From assembly GCA_945875845.1 (NCBI GenBank), contig CAMCMB010000019.1:25635-89634 (forward strand): a stretch of DNA of 64,000 nt. Reading direction: 5' to 3'. Positions within the stretch are counted from its first letter, which is position 1; every line of letters begins with the position of its first letter. The stretch is from Pirellula staleyi DSM 6068. GTDB lineage: Bacteria > Planctomycetota > Planctomycetia > Pirellulales > Pirellulaceae. The notes beneath the pieces were generated by a model, which was not told the DNA's origin, ran no database searches, and was given only the letters and a program-made list of their open reading frames with translations. Below, one piece after another: positions 52,766 through 61,659 of the stretch. The position numbers and the translations under genes were made by a program.

Positions 52766-54229
52766 ATGACCAAGCCATCCGAAACCGCGCCTGCTTTGAT
52801 GAATGCTGATTCCTACCGTCGGACGTTTCTTGGCCACGCTGGATTGAGCTTGGGAGGATTGGCTCTCTCGGAATTGCTCTCCAAAGAAGCAGTTGCGGAG
52901 GACTCAAGCCCGGTCATGGATCACGGAATCTTGGAAAAGCCTCACTTCGAACCGAGGGCTAAGCGAGTGATCTACCTGTTCATGTCCGGTGGGCCATCGC
53001 AACTCGATTTGTACGATTACAAAAAATCGCTCATCGATCTTCATGGCCAGCAGTTACCCGATTCCGTGCGAGGCACGCAGCGTCTGACTGGAATGTCTGG
53101 AAATCAATCCTCCCTCCCCTTGGTTGGCTCCCCTTTTAAGTTTGCGCAGTATGGTCCTTCTGGAGCATGGCTCAGCGAGTTATTGCCTCACACAGCCCGA
53201 AACGCAGGGGATATTTGCTTTGTGAAATCTATGTTCACAGAAGCCATTAATCATGGGCCGGGAGTCACCTTCTTTCAGACGGGAACACAAATCGCGGGGC
53301 GACCTAGCATCGGATCTTGGCTGAGTTATGGACTTGGGCAAGAGAATGCAAACCTGCCAGCGTTTGTCGTTTTAATAACCAAGGACAAAGGTGGACAGCC
53401 CTTGGGTGCCCATCTTTGGGGAAGTGGTTTTCTTCCAACCAGACATCAAGGCGTTCTATTGCGAGCAGCCAAAGATCCAGTGCTCTATCTCGGGAACCCA
53501 GATGGCGTAAGTCGCGAAAGCCGAAGACTGATGCTGGATCGGCTTCGAGAATTGCACGAGCAAAAGCTAACAGACACTCGCGACACCGAGATTCAGAATC
53601 GGATCGAACACTACGAGATGGCCTACAAGATGCAATCGAGTGTTCCCCAAGCGGCCGACCTGTCCAATGAATCGCGATCGACGCTGGACAGCTATGGGCC
53701 GGATGTCGAGAAGCCAGGTACGTTCGCGGCGAATTGCCTGTTGGCTAGACGACTGGCAGAACGCGGTGTTCGCTTCATTCAGCTCTATCATCAGGACTGG
53801 GACCATCACGGTGGACTACCTAACGCGTTACCATCCATTTGCAAAGAGACAGACCAACCGGCAGCGGCCCTCGTACAGGATTTGAAGCAACGAGGAATGT
53901 TGGACGATACGCTCGTGGTATGGGGAGGCGAGTTCGGCAGAACCAACTATTGCCAAGGCAAGATTCAGCCGAACTTTGGCCGAGACCATCATCCACGTTG
54001 TTTCACGATGTGGATGGCGGGTGGAGGAATCAAAGCGGGCAGCGTCTATGGCGAAACCTGTGAGTTTGGTTACAACATCGCCGAAAATGGCGTTCACATC
54101 CACGACTTGCAAGCAACCATGATGCACTTGCTGGGAGTGGATCATGAACGACTCACCTACAAGTTCCAAGGTCGTCGTTATCGATTGACCGATGTACACG
54201 GACAGGTCGTTCCAGGACTTATCGGTTAA
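52766..54229 (+). CDS. DUF1501 (sulfatase-like) protein, Tat-exported
   Basis: 487 residues. The N-terminus SYRRTFLGHAGLSLGGLAL is a twin-arginine-type signal. The DUF1501 fold belongs to the alkaline phosphatase/sulfatase superfamily: YLFMSGGPSQLDLYDYK, the metal-site segments GGEFGRT and DHHPRCFTMWMAGGG, and the C-terminal HDLQATMMHLLG are visible. Such proteins are nearly always encoded just after a DUF1549/DUF1553 gene, as here, and the two probably act together outside the cytoplasm. TTG 52742 is a possible earlier start. The reaction is not established. Confidence 0.92.
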   Translation: MTKPSETAPALMNADSYRRTFLGHAGLSLGGLALSELLSKEAVAEDSSPVMDHGILEKPHFEPRAKRVIYLFMSGGPSQLDLYDYKKSLIDLHGQQLPDSVRGTQRLTGMSGNQSSLPLVGSPFKFAQYGPSGAWLSELLPHTARNAGDICFVKSMFTEAINHGPGVTFFQTGTQIAGRPSIGSWLSYGLGQENANLPAFVVLITKDKGGQPLGAHLWGSGFLPTRHQGVLLRAAKDPVLYLGNPDGVSRESRRLMLDRLRELHEQKLTDTRDTEIQNRIEHYEMAYKMQSSVPQAADLSNESRSTLDSYGPDVEKPGTFAANCLLARRLAERGVRFIQLYHQDWDHHGGLPNALPSICKETDQPAAALVQDLKQRGMLDDTLVVWGGEFGRTNYCQGKIQPNFGRDHHPRCFTMWMAGGGIKAGSVYGETCEFGYNIAENGVHIHDLQATMMHLLGVDHERLTYKFQGRRYRLTDVHGQVVPGLIG

Positions 54230-54302
54230 GCTTCGCCCCTGTTTGTCGTTGATCGAATGCCCATCTTTCCTTCATTCGCAAGCGCAGCGAGCGGTCACTG
54301 CC

Positions 54303-54531
54303 CCAACGACCTTGTGTCGTTGGACAGCGAGTTTGGACAGCTAAACGAGTCAAACCGCGAAGCGGTTCCGGCCCCCATGTGCTTGCCACATGGGTGAGGA
54401 AAGTTTCCTCGGCCCCGCGACGATAGAAACTTCAGCGACCCGCGACACAAGGTCGCGGGGGGCTCAAACCGCCCGACGGCGATAGACTACTAGCGGACCA
54501 AACTTTGCTTCTCACGACGCAAGGTCATGAG
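54303..54531. repeat. Array of four CTTGY-loop hairpins with variable stems
   Basis: Hairpins at 54303-54323 (CCAACGAC/GTCGTTGG), 54374-54394 (CCCATGTG/CACATGGG), 54439-54459 (CCCGCGAC/GTCGCGGG) and 54511-54531 (CTCACGAC/GTCATGAG). Every loop is CTTGT or CTTGC, the last two lying in reverse orientation (ACAAG, GCAAG). Stems differ in sequence but still pair. They fill the 362-bp gap after the DUF1501 gene. Confidence 0.8.
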
Positions 54532-54591
54532 GGGCAAAACCAGCCTGCTTTGCGGCTGGCTCCGCGAGCTTGTCCAGGGAGATGCAACGAG

Positions 54592-55536
54592 TTAATCATC
54601 TAAGTCAGAGCTCGAGGATTGCTCTACGTCAATCAAATGCCCTTTTCGATCGGAGTGATAGTACTCAAACGAAGTGGAGTAAGGTTGGTCCTCTGGCCGG
54701 TGGAGAAATCGTTGGTCTGTTCCCCACTTGCTTTCGATCATAACTGTCCCTTCGTTGAGGACACCTTGAACCAATCCGGTATGGAGGATGGCACCTGTGT
54801 CACTCCGATAAATGACAATGTCTCCAGGGGCTGGGGTTGAGACAATAGCGTAGCGATTTTCTTCGAGAATTCGCTCTACACCTATGCCACGCATCAGAAA
54901 CTTTCCCCCTGTGAAAACCCAACCATGACAGTTGGATGAGCAATCGGCGTCTTCCCTTCGGATCAATGCAGAGGTGAACACGGAATACCTAGTATAAAAA
55001 TCCTTAGAGTATTCTTGAAAAAGCTGATCATCAACGGAGTAATGAAACAAGTTGATTTTGCTTCCAAGATCGGTCAGCCCGTAAAACTCATTCTCTGGAA
55101 CAATGACACCTGGAGTGACTCCTCCGACACCAAGCAGATCAGACATGGACGAACGGTCTAGCAACCGCAAGTACGTCCATGCCCCCATAGCGATCGCCAA
55201 AAACGCTAGGAACCATGTTGTCACTCTGCATTTCGATACGCAGAGGCGTGTGGTTGGGGAAAGCAGTTTGGTCAAAAGCCAAACGAACGAAATGATAAAG
55301 AGCAAGCAGCCCAGATTCGCCAGTATGAGTTGAGCACCGAAGAACCGAACACGACTAATGTCCAGCAGATCGACAACGATGCAGCAAATCGCTACCGATC
55401 CGATTGCGAATTCAGCGGCGTCGAGCCACGGCCTGCGTGCTCCAACGAATAAGATCCGCCAAAGATTGCGAGCTAATAGAAACCAGCTACCACACAAGGC
55501 AACAAACAAAAGTTCGGTAATAGAGTTAAGCGTCAA
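54592..55536 (-). CDS. Membrane protein with NlpC/P60-like cysteine domain
   Basis: 314 residues. Four hydrophobic helices fill the first half (about 8-25, 42-60, 68-88, 104-122). The C-terminal half is soluble; ADCSSNCHGWVFTGG (Cys around residue 200) and later GAILHTGLVQGV (His) with APGDIVIYRS between match the order of a papain-like NlpC/P60 or CHAP domain (Cys, then P-G-D-x-V, then His). If active it would cut peptidoglycan peptides or amides. The match is by motif order only. Isolated, transcribed towards the hairpin array. Confidence 0.6.
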   Translation of the reverse strand: MTLNSITELLFVALCGSWFLLARNLWRILFVGARRPWLDAAEFAIGSVAICCIVVDLLDISRVRFFGAQLILANLGCLLFIISFVWLLTKLLSPTTRLCVSKCRVTTWFLAFLAIAMGAWTYLRLLDRSSMSDLLGVGGVTPGVIVPENEFYGLTDLGSKINLFHYSVDDQLFQEYSKDFYTRYSVFTSALIRREDADCSSNCHGWVFTGGKFLMRGIGVERILEENRYAIVSTPAPGDIVIYRSDTGAILHTGLVQGVLNEGTVMIESKWGTDQRFLHRPEDQPYSTSFEYYHSDRKGHLIDVEQSSSSDLDD

Positions 55537-55756
55537 AGCAATTTATGAAAATGAGAGGAGCGGTTTTTAATTTGGCGACACAGCGGCATTCGTGGAAAAT
55601 CTTTCCGCACCGAGTTGAACACTAGGCAGCAGAAGAAGTTTCGCCAGCGAGCTGCGAATCCGAGAAGGTTTTTCAATAAACCTAGCCATTGGCATGTAAG
55701 ATTTTCGCTCTACCTTCGGGATTGAGCGATCATTTTAAATCAGTCGGAACGCGCCA

Positions 55757-55876
55757 GCGGGCTGTTGATTTAATGGTACGACGGACTTCCTAGTCCGTCG
55801 AATTCTCCATCGACGGACTAGGAAGTCCGTCGTACCGCCCTTACCCAATAACGACTTCACTAAATCAACAGCCCGC
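55757..55876. repeat. MITE-like palindromic repeat, copy 4
   Basis: 16-bp perfect terminal inverted repeats GCGGGCTGTTGATTTA (55757-55772) and TAAATCAACAGCCCGC (55861-55876). The inner arms GACGGACTTCCTAGTCCGTC and GACGGACTAGGAAGTCCGTC are also perfect complements. This copy looks the most intact. The rest of the 55537-56025 gap shows nothing else. Confidence 0.92.
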
Positions 55877-56025
55877 CAGCGCCCTGCGGCTGATTTTTGT
55901 TCTCTTCTCGGCTAATCGCGAGACTGTAATTCTTCAATGTGTGCTAGGATCGGTCCAATGAGAGTGGGAATGTATCCATTCCATGGTTACCCCACTGGGC
56001 CTCACGTACACGGAAGATTATTGCG

Positions 56026-57363
56026 ATGCAATTAGATCCATTGGACAACCCATCCACAGGAAAGCCTCTTCCTCGCTCCGTTTGGATATTGAGTCTCGTG
56101 TCATTCTTTGCTGACGTGTCAAGCGAGATGATGTACCCGTTGTTACCGCTCTTTCTTGTGTTAGTCCTAGATTCCTCCAAGACGCAGCTGGGCGCGATGG
56201 AGGGGGGAGCTGTGCTGATTGTCGCACTCATGTCAGCAGTGGCGGGGTTTCGCAGCGATCGAAAAGGAAAACGCGGCGGGCGAGTCATCTGGATTCGTTG
56301 GGGCTATGGACTGCCGGTTGCTGGCAAGGCCCTTATTGCCGTCGCCACTGCGTGGCCGCTTGTGCTCGGCGGACGATTGCTTGACCGGTTTGGCAAAGGT
56401 CTCCGTGGGGCACCACGGGACGCGTTGATCGCAGATGCGGTTAGCGAGGATCAGCGAGGGCGTGCATTCGGTTTGCACCGAGCTTTTGATACTGGTGGAG
56501 CGCTCTTAGGCGTATTGCTTTCGGCCTTCCTTTTATGGTTGCTTACGGGCTCACCGCAAACAACCGAGGCCAGCGGTGCGTTGAGCAGTGCGGCCGAAAC
56601 TCCCGAATGGGTTTATCGCGCGATATTTGGCGTCGCTGCGATCTTGGGGCTCGCGTCCTGGTTGCTGACTTTTGTCGTGCAAGAGTCGCCACCAATCCGG
56701 ACGAAGGATACTGGGGGTACAACGGTACAATCGGAAAGCAAGTTGGACGTGAAGTTAGCGCCTGAGGTTACGTCAGCAAAGAAGGAAAAAGTTTGGTTCA
56801 ATCTGCCCTATTCGTATTGGACCGTTCTGGCGGCATTGGTTTTGTTCTCGCTCGCCAATAGCAGTGATACTTTTCTTCTTCTAAGAGCTCGCGACTTGGG
56901 ATACTCGCCTTGGGCGATCGTGTTGGTGCACGCACTCTACAATGCGACCTATTCCGCAATCTCGTACCCGATCGGCGTCTTAAGCGACAAGATAGGTCGA
57001 TGGCGAATCATCGCATGCGGGTGGCTAATTTACGCCATCGTCTACGTTGGCATTGCTTGGCTACCCCTTTCGTATGCTTGGGGAATGTGGCCGCTCATGG
57101 CGATCTATGGCGTCTACATGGCGTTGACCGATGGGGTTGGCAAAGCCTTGATTGCGGACCATGCCCCTCGGGAATCACGCGGTAGGGCGATGGGTCTTTT
57201 CTACGCCTTGACGGGAGTGACCACTTTGGTCGCCAGCCTTTTGGTCGGCGTGGTTTGGGATTACTATGGCTCGACCCCTGCATTGATGATTGGCGCAGGC
57301 TTTGCAATCCTAGCTCTATTGGGACTCGCTGTGGCTCATCGGTTTGTCGCGATGGGGGATTGA
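56026..57363 (+). CDS. Major facilitator superfamily transporter
   Basis: 445 residues, about 12 membrane helices in two halves joined by a central loop (about 220-260, with KDTGGTTVQSESK). The N-half carries GKGLRGAPRDALIADAV after the second helix, and the C-half DGVGKALIADHAPRESRGRAMG, the repeated motif typical of one MFS branch found in many planctomycetes and proteobacteria. The first helix follows FFADVSSEMMYPLLPLFL split at about 27-45. Direction and substrate are unknown. Start at ATG 56026. Confidence 0.88.
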   Translation: MQLDPLDNPSTGKPLPRSVWILSLVSFFADVSSEMMYPLLPLFLVLVLDSSKTQLGAMEGGAVLIVALMSAVAGFRSDRKGKRGGRVIWIRWGYGLPVAGKALIAVATAWPLVLGGRLLDRFGKGLRGAPRDALIADAVSEDQRGRAFGLHRAFDTGGALLGVLLSAFLLWLLTGSPQTTEASGALSSAAETPEWVYRAIFGVAAILGLASWLLTFVVQESPPIRTKDTGGTTVQSESKLDVKLAPEVTSAKKEKVWFNLPYSYWTVLAALVLFSLANSSDTFLLLRARDLGYSPWAIVLVHALYNATYSAISYPIGVLSDKIGRWRIIACGWLIYAIVYVGIAWLPLSYAWGMWPLMAIYGVYMALTDGVGKALIADHAPRESRGRAMGLFYALTGVTTLVASLLVGVVWDYYGSTPALMIGAGFAILALLGLAVAHRFVAMGD

Positions 57364-57393
57364 GTTGAACGTCAAAGGCACGCGAGACTCAGT

Positions 57394-57424
57394 TCACCGG
57401 ATTGCTCGCGCAATTCCGCTAAAA
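57394..57424. repeat. CCGGACAGC-type hairpin repeat, copy 5
   Basis: TCACCGGATTGC TCGC GCAATTCCGCTA. The inner stem is TTGC/GCAA in place of CAGC/GCTG, another paired change. Confidence 0.7.
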
Positions 57425-58525
57425 TTAAGGTTCCAGCTTGTTACCAATGTATCCTGGACTGCCACCCTCGATGGCAAAGAACTCGCCCCAGACCGGCATA
57501 TGAGTGCTGATTTGAAAAGCCTGATCAAGGGATAGATTGCCATTTCGGAGGAAGTCAATAACGCCGGATTTGCCAGTGAACTCATCGGTGGATCGGGCAG
57601 GAAAGACGATGTTGTCGAGCATGGCTTCTCCGGTGACGGTTGTCGGTGTTCCCTCAAGTGCGAATAGCATCCCGGTGTTCTTCAGGGACGAGAGTTCGCG
57701 ATCCGAACATCCAAAATCTCCAAGCAACAATATGTCGTCTTCCGATCGGCCATCCTGCCGGACGCTGCGAATTAGGTCGGGCAGCAGCTTCCACTCTCGC
57801 TCGCTGTTGAGCCGATCAACAAAAAGATTCACCAGGGAAAAAGTAAATGCATGCTCGACAGGGACTGACCGCGAGCGAAACCAACCTACGAGCGGTTCAT
57901 ACGCCATCAACTGTTGTGGATCATCGATGGTGTAGAGCATTTGGCGATCGGTTTCTATCCGGTCTGTATCGAATACGAACGCAAACTGCTGTTGGCTTGC
58001 TTCTGGACCGACACGAGGCCCGATGCAGTAGTCAAACCGTCGATCGCTTTGGTTCACCTTGTCGATCAATTCCGGCAAGATGTTTTGTTGTCGCGATTGA
58101 ATCTGTTGCAATGCGATCACATCAAACTGGCGAATCATCGTCGCCACTGTTTCGAGTACGGTCGTTTTCTTGAGCTTGGACTCGCCGAATGCTTGCATAT
58201 TGAAAGACGCGATTCGGACGGTTGGAATCGTTTTCGCAGATCGACTTCGAGAAACATCTTTGTTCGTCGAAACCAGTGCGTTTGGTAGAATCTCGCGAAT
58301 CGCATCGATGTTGGCATTATGCGCGTGGAAATGCTCTCCCAAGGATGAGTTTGACTGAAACCGATTGGTCGGCTGGTTAGGCGTTTCTTGCGGATTTACA
58401 ACAGAATTCAAAAACGATCTGCGTTGCATTTTCTGCCAACCAGAGCTCAGTTGTTCGTGAAAGGCGATCGCGAACCCTCCCAGGATTCCGGCGATCACCA
58501 CATAACGTTTTTTTTTCGCAAACAT
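57425..58525 (-). CDS. EEP-fold (DNase I-like) protein with altered active site
   Basis: 366 residues from ATG 58525, with a membrane anchor or signal at about 8-26 (YVVIAGILGGFAIAF). Residues about 100-350 follow the endonuclease/exonuclease/phosphatase plan: RIASFNMQAFG, DVIALQQIQS, FAFVFDTDRIE, AFTFSLVNLF, LLLGDFGCSD, STHMPVW. But the catalytic Glu of the usual ALQE is Q141, the Asn of GDFN is G272, and the Asp of SDHxPV is T341. Loss of three signature residues suggests that it no longer cleaves phosphodiesters. It may have a binding role (inference). It converges on the MFS gene. Confidence 0.8.
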   Translation of the reverse strand: MFAKKKRYVVIAGILGGFAIAFHEQLSSGWQKMQRRSFLNSVVNPQETPNQPTNRFQSNSSLGEHFHAHNANIDAIREILPNALVSTNKDVSRSRSAKTIPTVRIASFNMQAFGESKLKKTTVLETVATMIRQFDVIALQQIQSRQQNILPELIDKVNQSDRRFDYCIGPRVGPEASQQQFAFVFDTDRIETDRQMLYTIDDPQQLMAYEPLVGWFRSRSVPVEHAFTFSLVNLFVDRLNSEREWKLLPDLIRSVRQDGRSEDDILLLGDFGCSDRELSSLKNTGMLFALEGTPTTVTGEAMLDNIVFPARSTDEFTGKSGVIDFLRNGNLSLDQAFQISTHMPVWGEFFAIEGGSPGYIGNKLEP

Positions 58526-59246
58526 AATGTCTTGGATATCGGCAGCCGGATCGACGAAATTCGAATGGATGCATTCGAGATTGGGTTTTGACGATTCGAT
58601 TGAGAGCGTTATAGTTGTTGTAGGGGCGATCGGGGGCGATCCATGCAAATTGGAACCTGTTTGTCCAGACTTTGCTCGACATCGTTGCCTTTCGCTCCCG
58701 CGAAAGTGTGCGTCATTATCGCGTCTTTTGCGATAGGCTGTGAAATTTTGGATGGATCACTTATTGGCGGTATTTTGACAACCCGACGCGTAAGCGCGGA
58801 GCCGACTGCAATCCCTCGCTTACCGGCTTGTTGATTTAATGGTACGACGGACTTCCTAGTCCGTCGAATTCCCCATTGACGGACTTGGAAGTCCGTCATA
58901 CCTCCCTTAACCAATAACGACTTCACTAAAGCAACAAGCCCTCACGCGTCGGGTTACCATAGCCTATCCGACGGAGAACGCGTGGTCGCTGACACGGGCT
59001 TCCGAGTGAGGCCGAACTAGAAGCTGCACGTCTACGGTGATCTCAAAATTTGACTGCGTTAGTAGCACCTAGGCTTGCGAAAAAGGTGAGTTTTTGGTTA
59101 AGGGATCAGAAAAGGTCCGCTTTGGCGACAATTAATGACCTAATTCGCCACAATCCCCTCAAATTACGGAAGTTGGGATTGGAGGTTTGGGAACCATTCC
59201 CTTATTCTACGTGCATTATTCGTACCCGTTACATCTTGAGCCGTGC
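58526..59246. other. Intergenic gap carrying MITE-like repeat
   Basis: 721 bp between divergent genes. It contains copy 5 of the MITE-like repeat (listed separately) with about 100 bp of shared flanks on its left, related in reverse to the right flank of copy 3. No gene I can support lies in it. Confidence 0.6.
58825..58940. repeat. MITE-like palindromic repeat, copy 5
   Basis: Terminal repeats GGCTTGTTGATTTA (58825-58838) and TAAAGCAACAAGCC (58927-58940; one mismatch). Inner arms GACGGACTTCCTAGTCCGTC and GACGGACTTGGAAGTCCGTC. The right flank CACGCGTCGGGTTACCATAG matches copy 1. Confidence 0.88.
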
Positions 59247-60227
59247 ATGCGAAATCAAAAAGAGTTACTAGTTGCTTCGAAAGCCTTTACGTCCGAGACG
59301 AAGTGGCTCAGTTGGTGGCATTTATTGCTCGCGATTGGTTTGTACTTGGTTTCGCTGAGTATCGCATGTTCCAGCCTGCCTCTCGTGATTCGAATCGCGA
59401 GCAGTTGCATCAGTGGACTCATTGTGGTTCGGCTCTTTATCATCTACCACGATTACAGCCACGGAGCGATTCTTCGCAAGTCTTGGTTAGCTGCCGCGAT
59501 TCTGAAGTTCTATGGTTTGCTGGTTTTGAGTCCTTCAAGTGTTTGGGGCCATTCGCACGACCATCACCACAAGCACAATTCGCGATCCTCTGGCAACAAC
59601 ACCGGTTCATACCCTTTGATGACTCGCGAAGAGTACGTCAAGGCAGACGGCTGGAAACGTTTTGCTTACGCCGTGTCCCGTCATCCGATCACGATTTGCT
59701 CCGGGTACTTGACGGTGTTTCTGTATGGGATGAGTGTCCGCTCCTTTTTCTTGCACCCGCTGCGGCACTTGGACGCGGGCTTGGCAGTTGTTCTGCATGT
59801 GAGCCTTTTGACGATTTGCTGGTTTCAAGGATGGGATATCTTGATTCTCGCAATGCTTTTACCATTGGTGATTGCTTGCGGATTAGGGTCGTACTTGTTT
59901 TACGCTCAACATAATTTCCCAACATGCCAGTTGCACAAACGCGAAGATTGGCATTATGTCTTGGCGGCTCTTAGGTCGTCGAGTTACATTCGCATGAGCA
60001 AATTGATGCATTGGTTCACTGGAAACGTGGGCTATCATCATGTGCATCACTTGAATGCGAAGATCCCCTTCTACCGCTTGCCTGAAGCGATGAATGCTTT
60101 GGAAGAACTTCAATCGCCGGGTACGACGACATTGCATCCACGCGACGTGTTTGCGTGTTTTCGGCTTAAGGTTTGGGACGTCGAGCGCGGTCATTTCATT
60201 TCGTTTCGAGAAGCAGCTCGCGTGTAG
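59247..60227 (+). CDS. Membrane fatty acid desaturase
   Basis: 326 residues from ATG 59247 (a longer frame from 59187 is possible). All three His boxes of integral membrane desaturases are present: H68-DYSH (HxxxH), H104-DHHH within HSHDHHHKH (HxxHH), and H264-HVHH (HxxHH), separated by pairs of transmembrane helices. They bind a di-iron centre that inserts a double bond into acyl chains with O2 and electrons from ferredoxin or a similar donor. The sequence is nearest, by motif, to the Δ12/ω-type group; regioselectivity is not certain. Monocistronic. Confidence 0.92.
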   Translation: MRNQKELLVASKAFTSETKWLSWWHLLLAIGLYLVSLSIACSSLPLVIRIASSCISGLIVVRLFIIYHDYSHGAILRKSWLAAAILKFYGLLVLSPSSVWGHSHDHHHKHNSRSSGNNTGSYPLMTREEYVKADGWKRFAYAVSRHPITICSGYLTVFLYGMSVRSFFLHPLRHLDAGLAVVLHVSLLTICWFQGWDILILAMLLPLVIACGLGSYLFYAQHNFPTCQLHKREDWHYVLAALRSSSYIRMSKLMHWFTGNVGYHHVHHLNAKIPFYRLPEAMNALEELQSPGTTTLHPRDVFACFRLKVWDVERGHFISFREAARV

Positions 60228-60449
60228 ATGCCATGTTTGCGAAATTGGGCTTCGATGAACGGCATTGCATTCCATCGCCAACTTCTCAACTACGGTTTGT
60301 CGACCGGTTCGAAATCGATTAAACTTGCATTTTCGCGAGCGGCAGACTGAAAACTACCAATCATAACCCGATACCCAAGCGAGGGACCTGCGAAATTGTC
60401 CCTTGCTTACGCTTCGGGTTTGGATATTGCAATCTGCCGCCCGCACAAT

Positions 60450-60833
60450 GGGACCGTAGCTCAACGGTTAGAGCAGGGGACTTGAACGGAAACGCCTAAG
60501 GTGCATCGAGTTGAAGAATCTCGTTGTGCTAGGGCCGATTCGATTGGGTTGCATGGGTCTTGCTGGGTTGATTCGTCGGCCTTGAGGACGCTTGTAGAAT
60601 CTGTCAAATTCGGGGAAGGCTAATCCGATTGCATTTGCATGCGATTGGGATGCTAATCCCGAGCCAAGCTCAGTCGGTCGACTTCATCGTCGTCGATTGT
60701 AGAAGGTGTAGAGACCAGACGGCAGACACGTAAAGTGAAGGTATGGTCCAGACCCCAAACTCGAAAGAGGCGGCGAAAGCCGTGGTTGGTAAGCATAATC
60801 CCTTGGTTGCAGGTTCGAATCCTGCCGGTCCTA
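60450..60833 (+). tRNA. tRNA-Ile(CAT) split by a group I intron
   Basis: The exons (60450-60482 and 60794-60833) join into a full 73-base cloverleaf: acceptor GGGACCG/CGGTCCT (one G-T pair), D arm GCTC/GAGC, anticodon stem GGGGA/TCCCT, loop CT-CAT-AA, T arm GCAGG-TTCGAAT-CCTGC, discriminator A. CCA is not encoded, and TTTTTT follows. The anticodon CAT could be Met, but the D loop, stem and the GCAGGGGACT...CTTGGTTGC context resemble tRNA-Ile2, in which C34 is modified to lysidine to read AUA. The intron sits between bases 33 and 34. Confidence 0.85.
60483..60793 (+). ncRNA. Group I self-splicing intron (IC3-like)
   Basis: 311 bases, in the anticodon loop. Core elements resemble the cyanobacterial tRNA-Leu intron: AATTCGGGGAA and GCTAATCCCGAGCCAAGC (P3-P4-P6 region), GAAGGTGTAGAGACCAGACGG (P7/P3' region), AAAGTGAAGGTATGGTCC (P8/P7'), and a terminal GCGGCGAAAGCCG hairpin (P9), ending with the final G required at the 3' splice site (60793). 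A P2-like hairpin lies at about 60500-60530. No endonuclease frame is inside. I could not find a clean P1 pairing by eye. Confidence 0.88.
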
Positions 60834-60896
60834 TTTTTTCCTTCGAAACGTACTAGGAAACTCCAAACTTCTTTGCCACTCCGATAGACTCATTTC

Positions 60897-61553
60897 GTGT
60901 CCAACTCCGCTGAAAATCTCGCGCCTTATCTAGAGCCTCACTCGGTTCAAATCCAAGGATTGAGGAGCGTTGGTTACCAACTTTGGAATCGCGGCTGGTC
61001 GCTAGGTACCTCCAGCAATTACAGTATCGTGCTGGATCGAGATCCAATGCGTATCTTGATTACGGCAAGCGGAAAGGATAAAGGGCATCTCGGTCCGAAC
61101 GACTTTGTGATCGTGGACTCGAATGGCAAGGCTACGTCGGCTGACCAACCCAAGAGCAGTGCCGAGACTCTGTTGCACTGCACTGCCGCAGCCCACTTTG
61201 GAGCGGGTGCGGTACTCCATACGCACAGCGTTTGGAGCACGCTCTTGTCGCAGCACTTCTTTCCTCTCGGTGGAATTCGGATGGAAGGATTCGAAATGCT
61301 CAAGGGCTTAGAGGGAATCACAACGCATGAATCGTCCTGTTGGATACCGATTTTCGACAACACTCAGGACATTCCCGCACTGCAAAAGCAAGTCGTAGAG
61401 TACGTTCAGGAACATCCCGATGAAAAGTGTTGGGGGTATTTGATCCGCCGCCACGGATTGTATACCTGGGGCAAAGATCTGGCGGAAGCTACCCGTCATA
61501 TCGAAGTGATCGAGTTCTTGCTCGAGTGCGTGGGACGTACGATCCACCGCTAG
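60897..61553 (+). CDS. mtnB: Methylthioribulose-1-phosphate dehydratase
   Basis: 218-residue class II aldolase-fold zinc enzyme of the methionine salvage pathway, dehydrating 5-methylthioribulose-1-phosphate. GWSLGTSSNYSI, ASGKDKGHL, the zinc motif HTHS and RRHGLYTWG (third zinc His) are typical of MtnB. GTG 60897 is the likely start. No other salvage gene (mtnA, mtnC, mtnD) adjoins it, and it follows a tRNA. Fuculose/rhamnulose-phosphate aldolases share the fold, but the HGLYTWG context favours MtnB. Confidence 0.88.
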   Translation: MSNSAENLAPYLEPHSVQIQGLRSVGYQLWNRGWSLGTSSNYSIVLDRDPMRILITASGKDKGHLGPNDFVIVDSNGKATSADQPKSSAETLLHCTAAAHFGAGAVLHTHSVWSTLLSQHFFPLGGIRMEGFEMLKGLEGITTHESSCWIPIFDNTQDIPALQKQVVEYVQEHPDEKCWGYLIRRHGLYTWGKDLAEATRHIEVIEFLLECVGRTIHR

Positions 61554-61571
61554 GGGACATAGCAGACAAAA

Positions 61572-61655
61572 GTAGCAGGCACGCTCCGCCGTGCCGTTCG
61601 CAGTCAAGCTTTTGCCAGGATTCCAGGTGGACGGCACATGGAATGTGCCTACTAC
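61572..61655. repeat. GTAGCAGGCACAC inverted repeat element, copy 2
   Basis: 84 bp bounded by GTAGCAGGCACGCTCC and GGAATGTGCCTACTAC, with the inner GACGGCACATGG segment shared with copy 1 at 49426. It fills the gap between convergent mtnB and purC. Confidence 0.8.
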
Positions 61656-61659
61656 TTTA

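Noticed and set aside
60897..61553. L-fuculose-phosphate aldolase instead of mtnB
   Set aside because: Fold is shared, but the HGLYTWG and GTSSNYS segments fit MtnB better.
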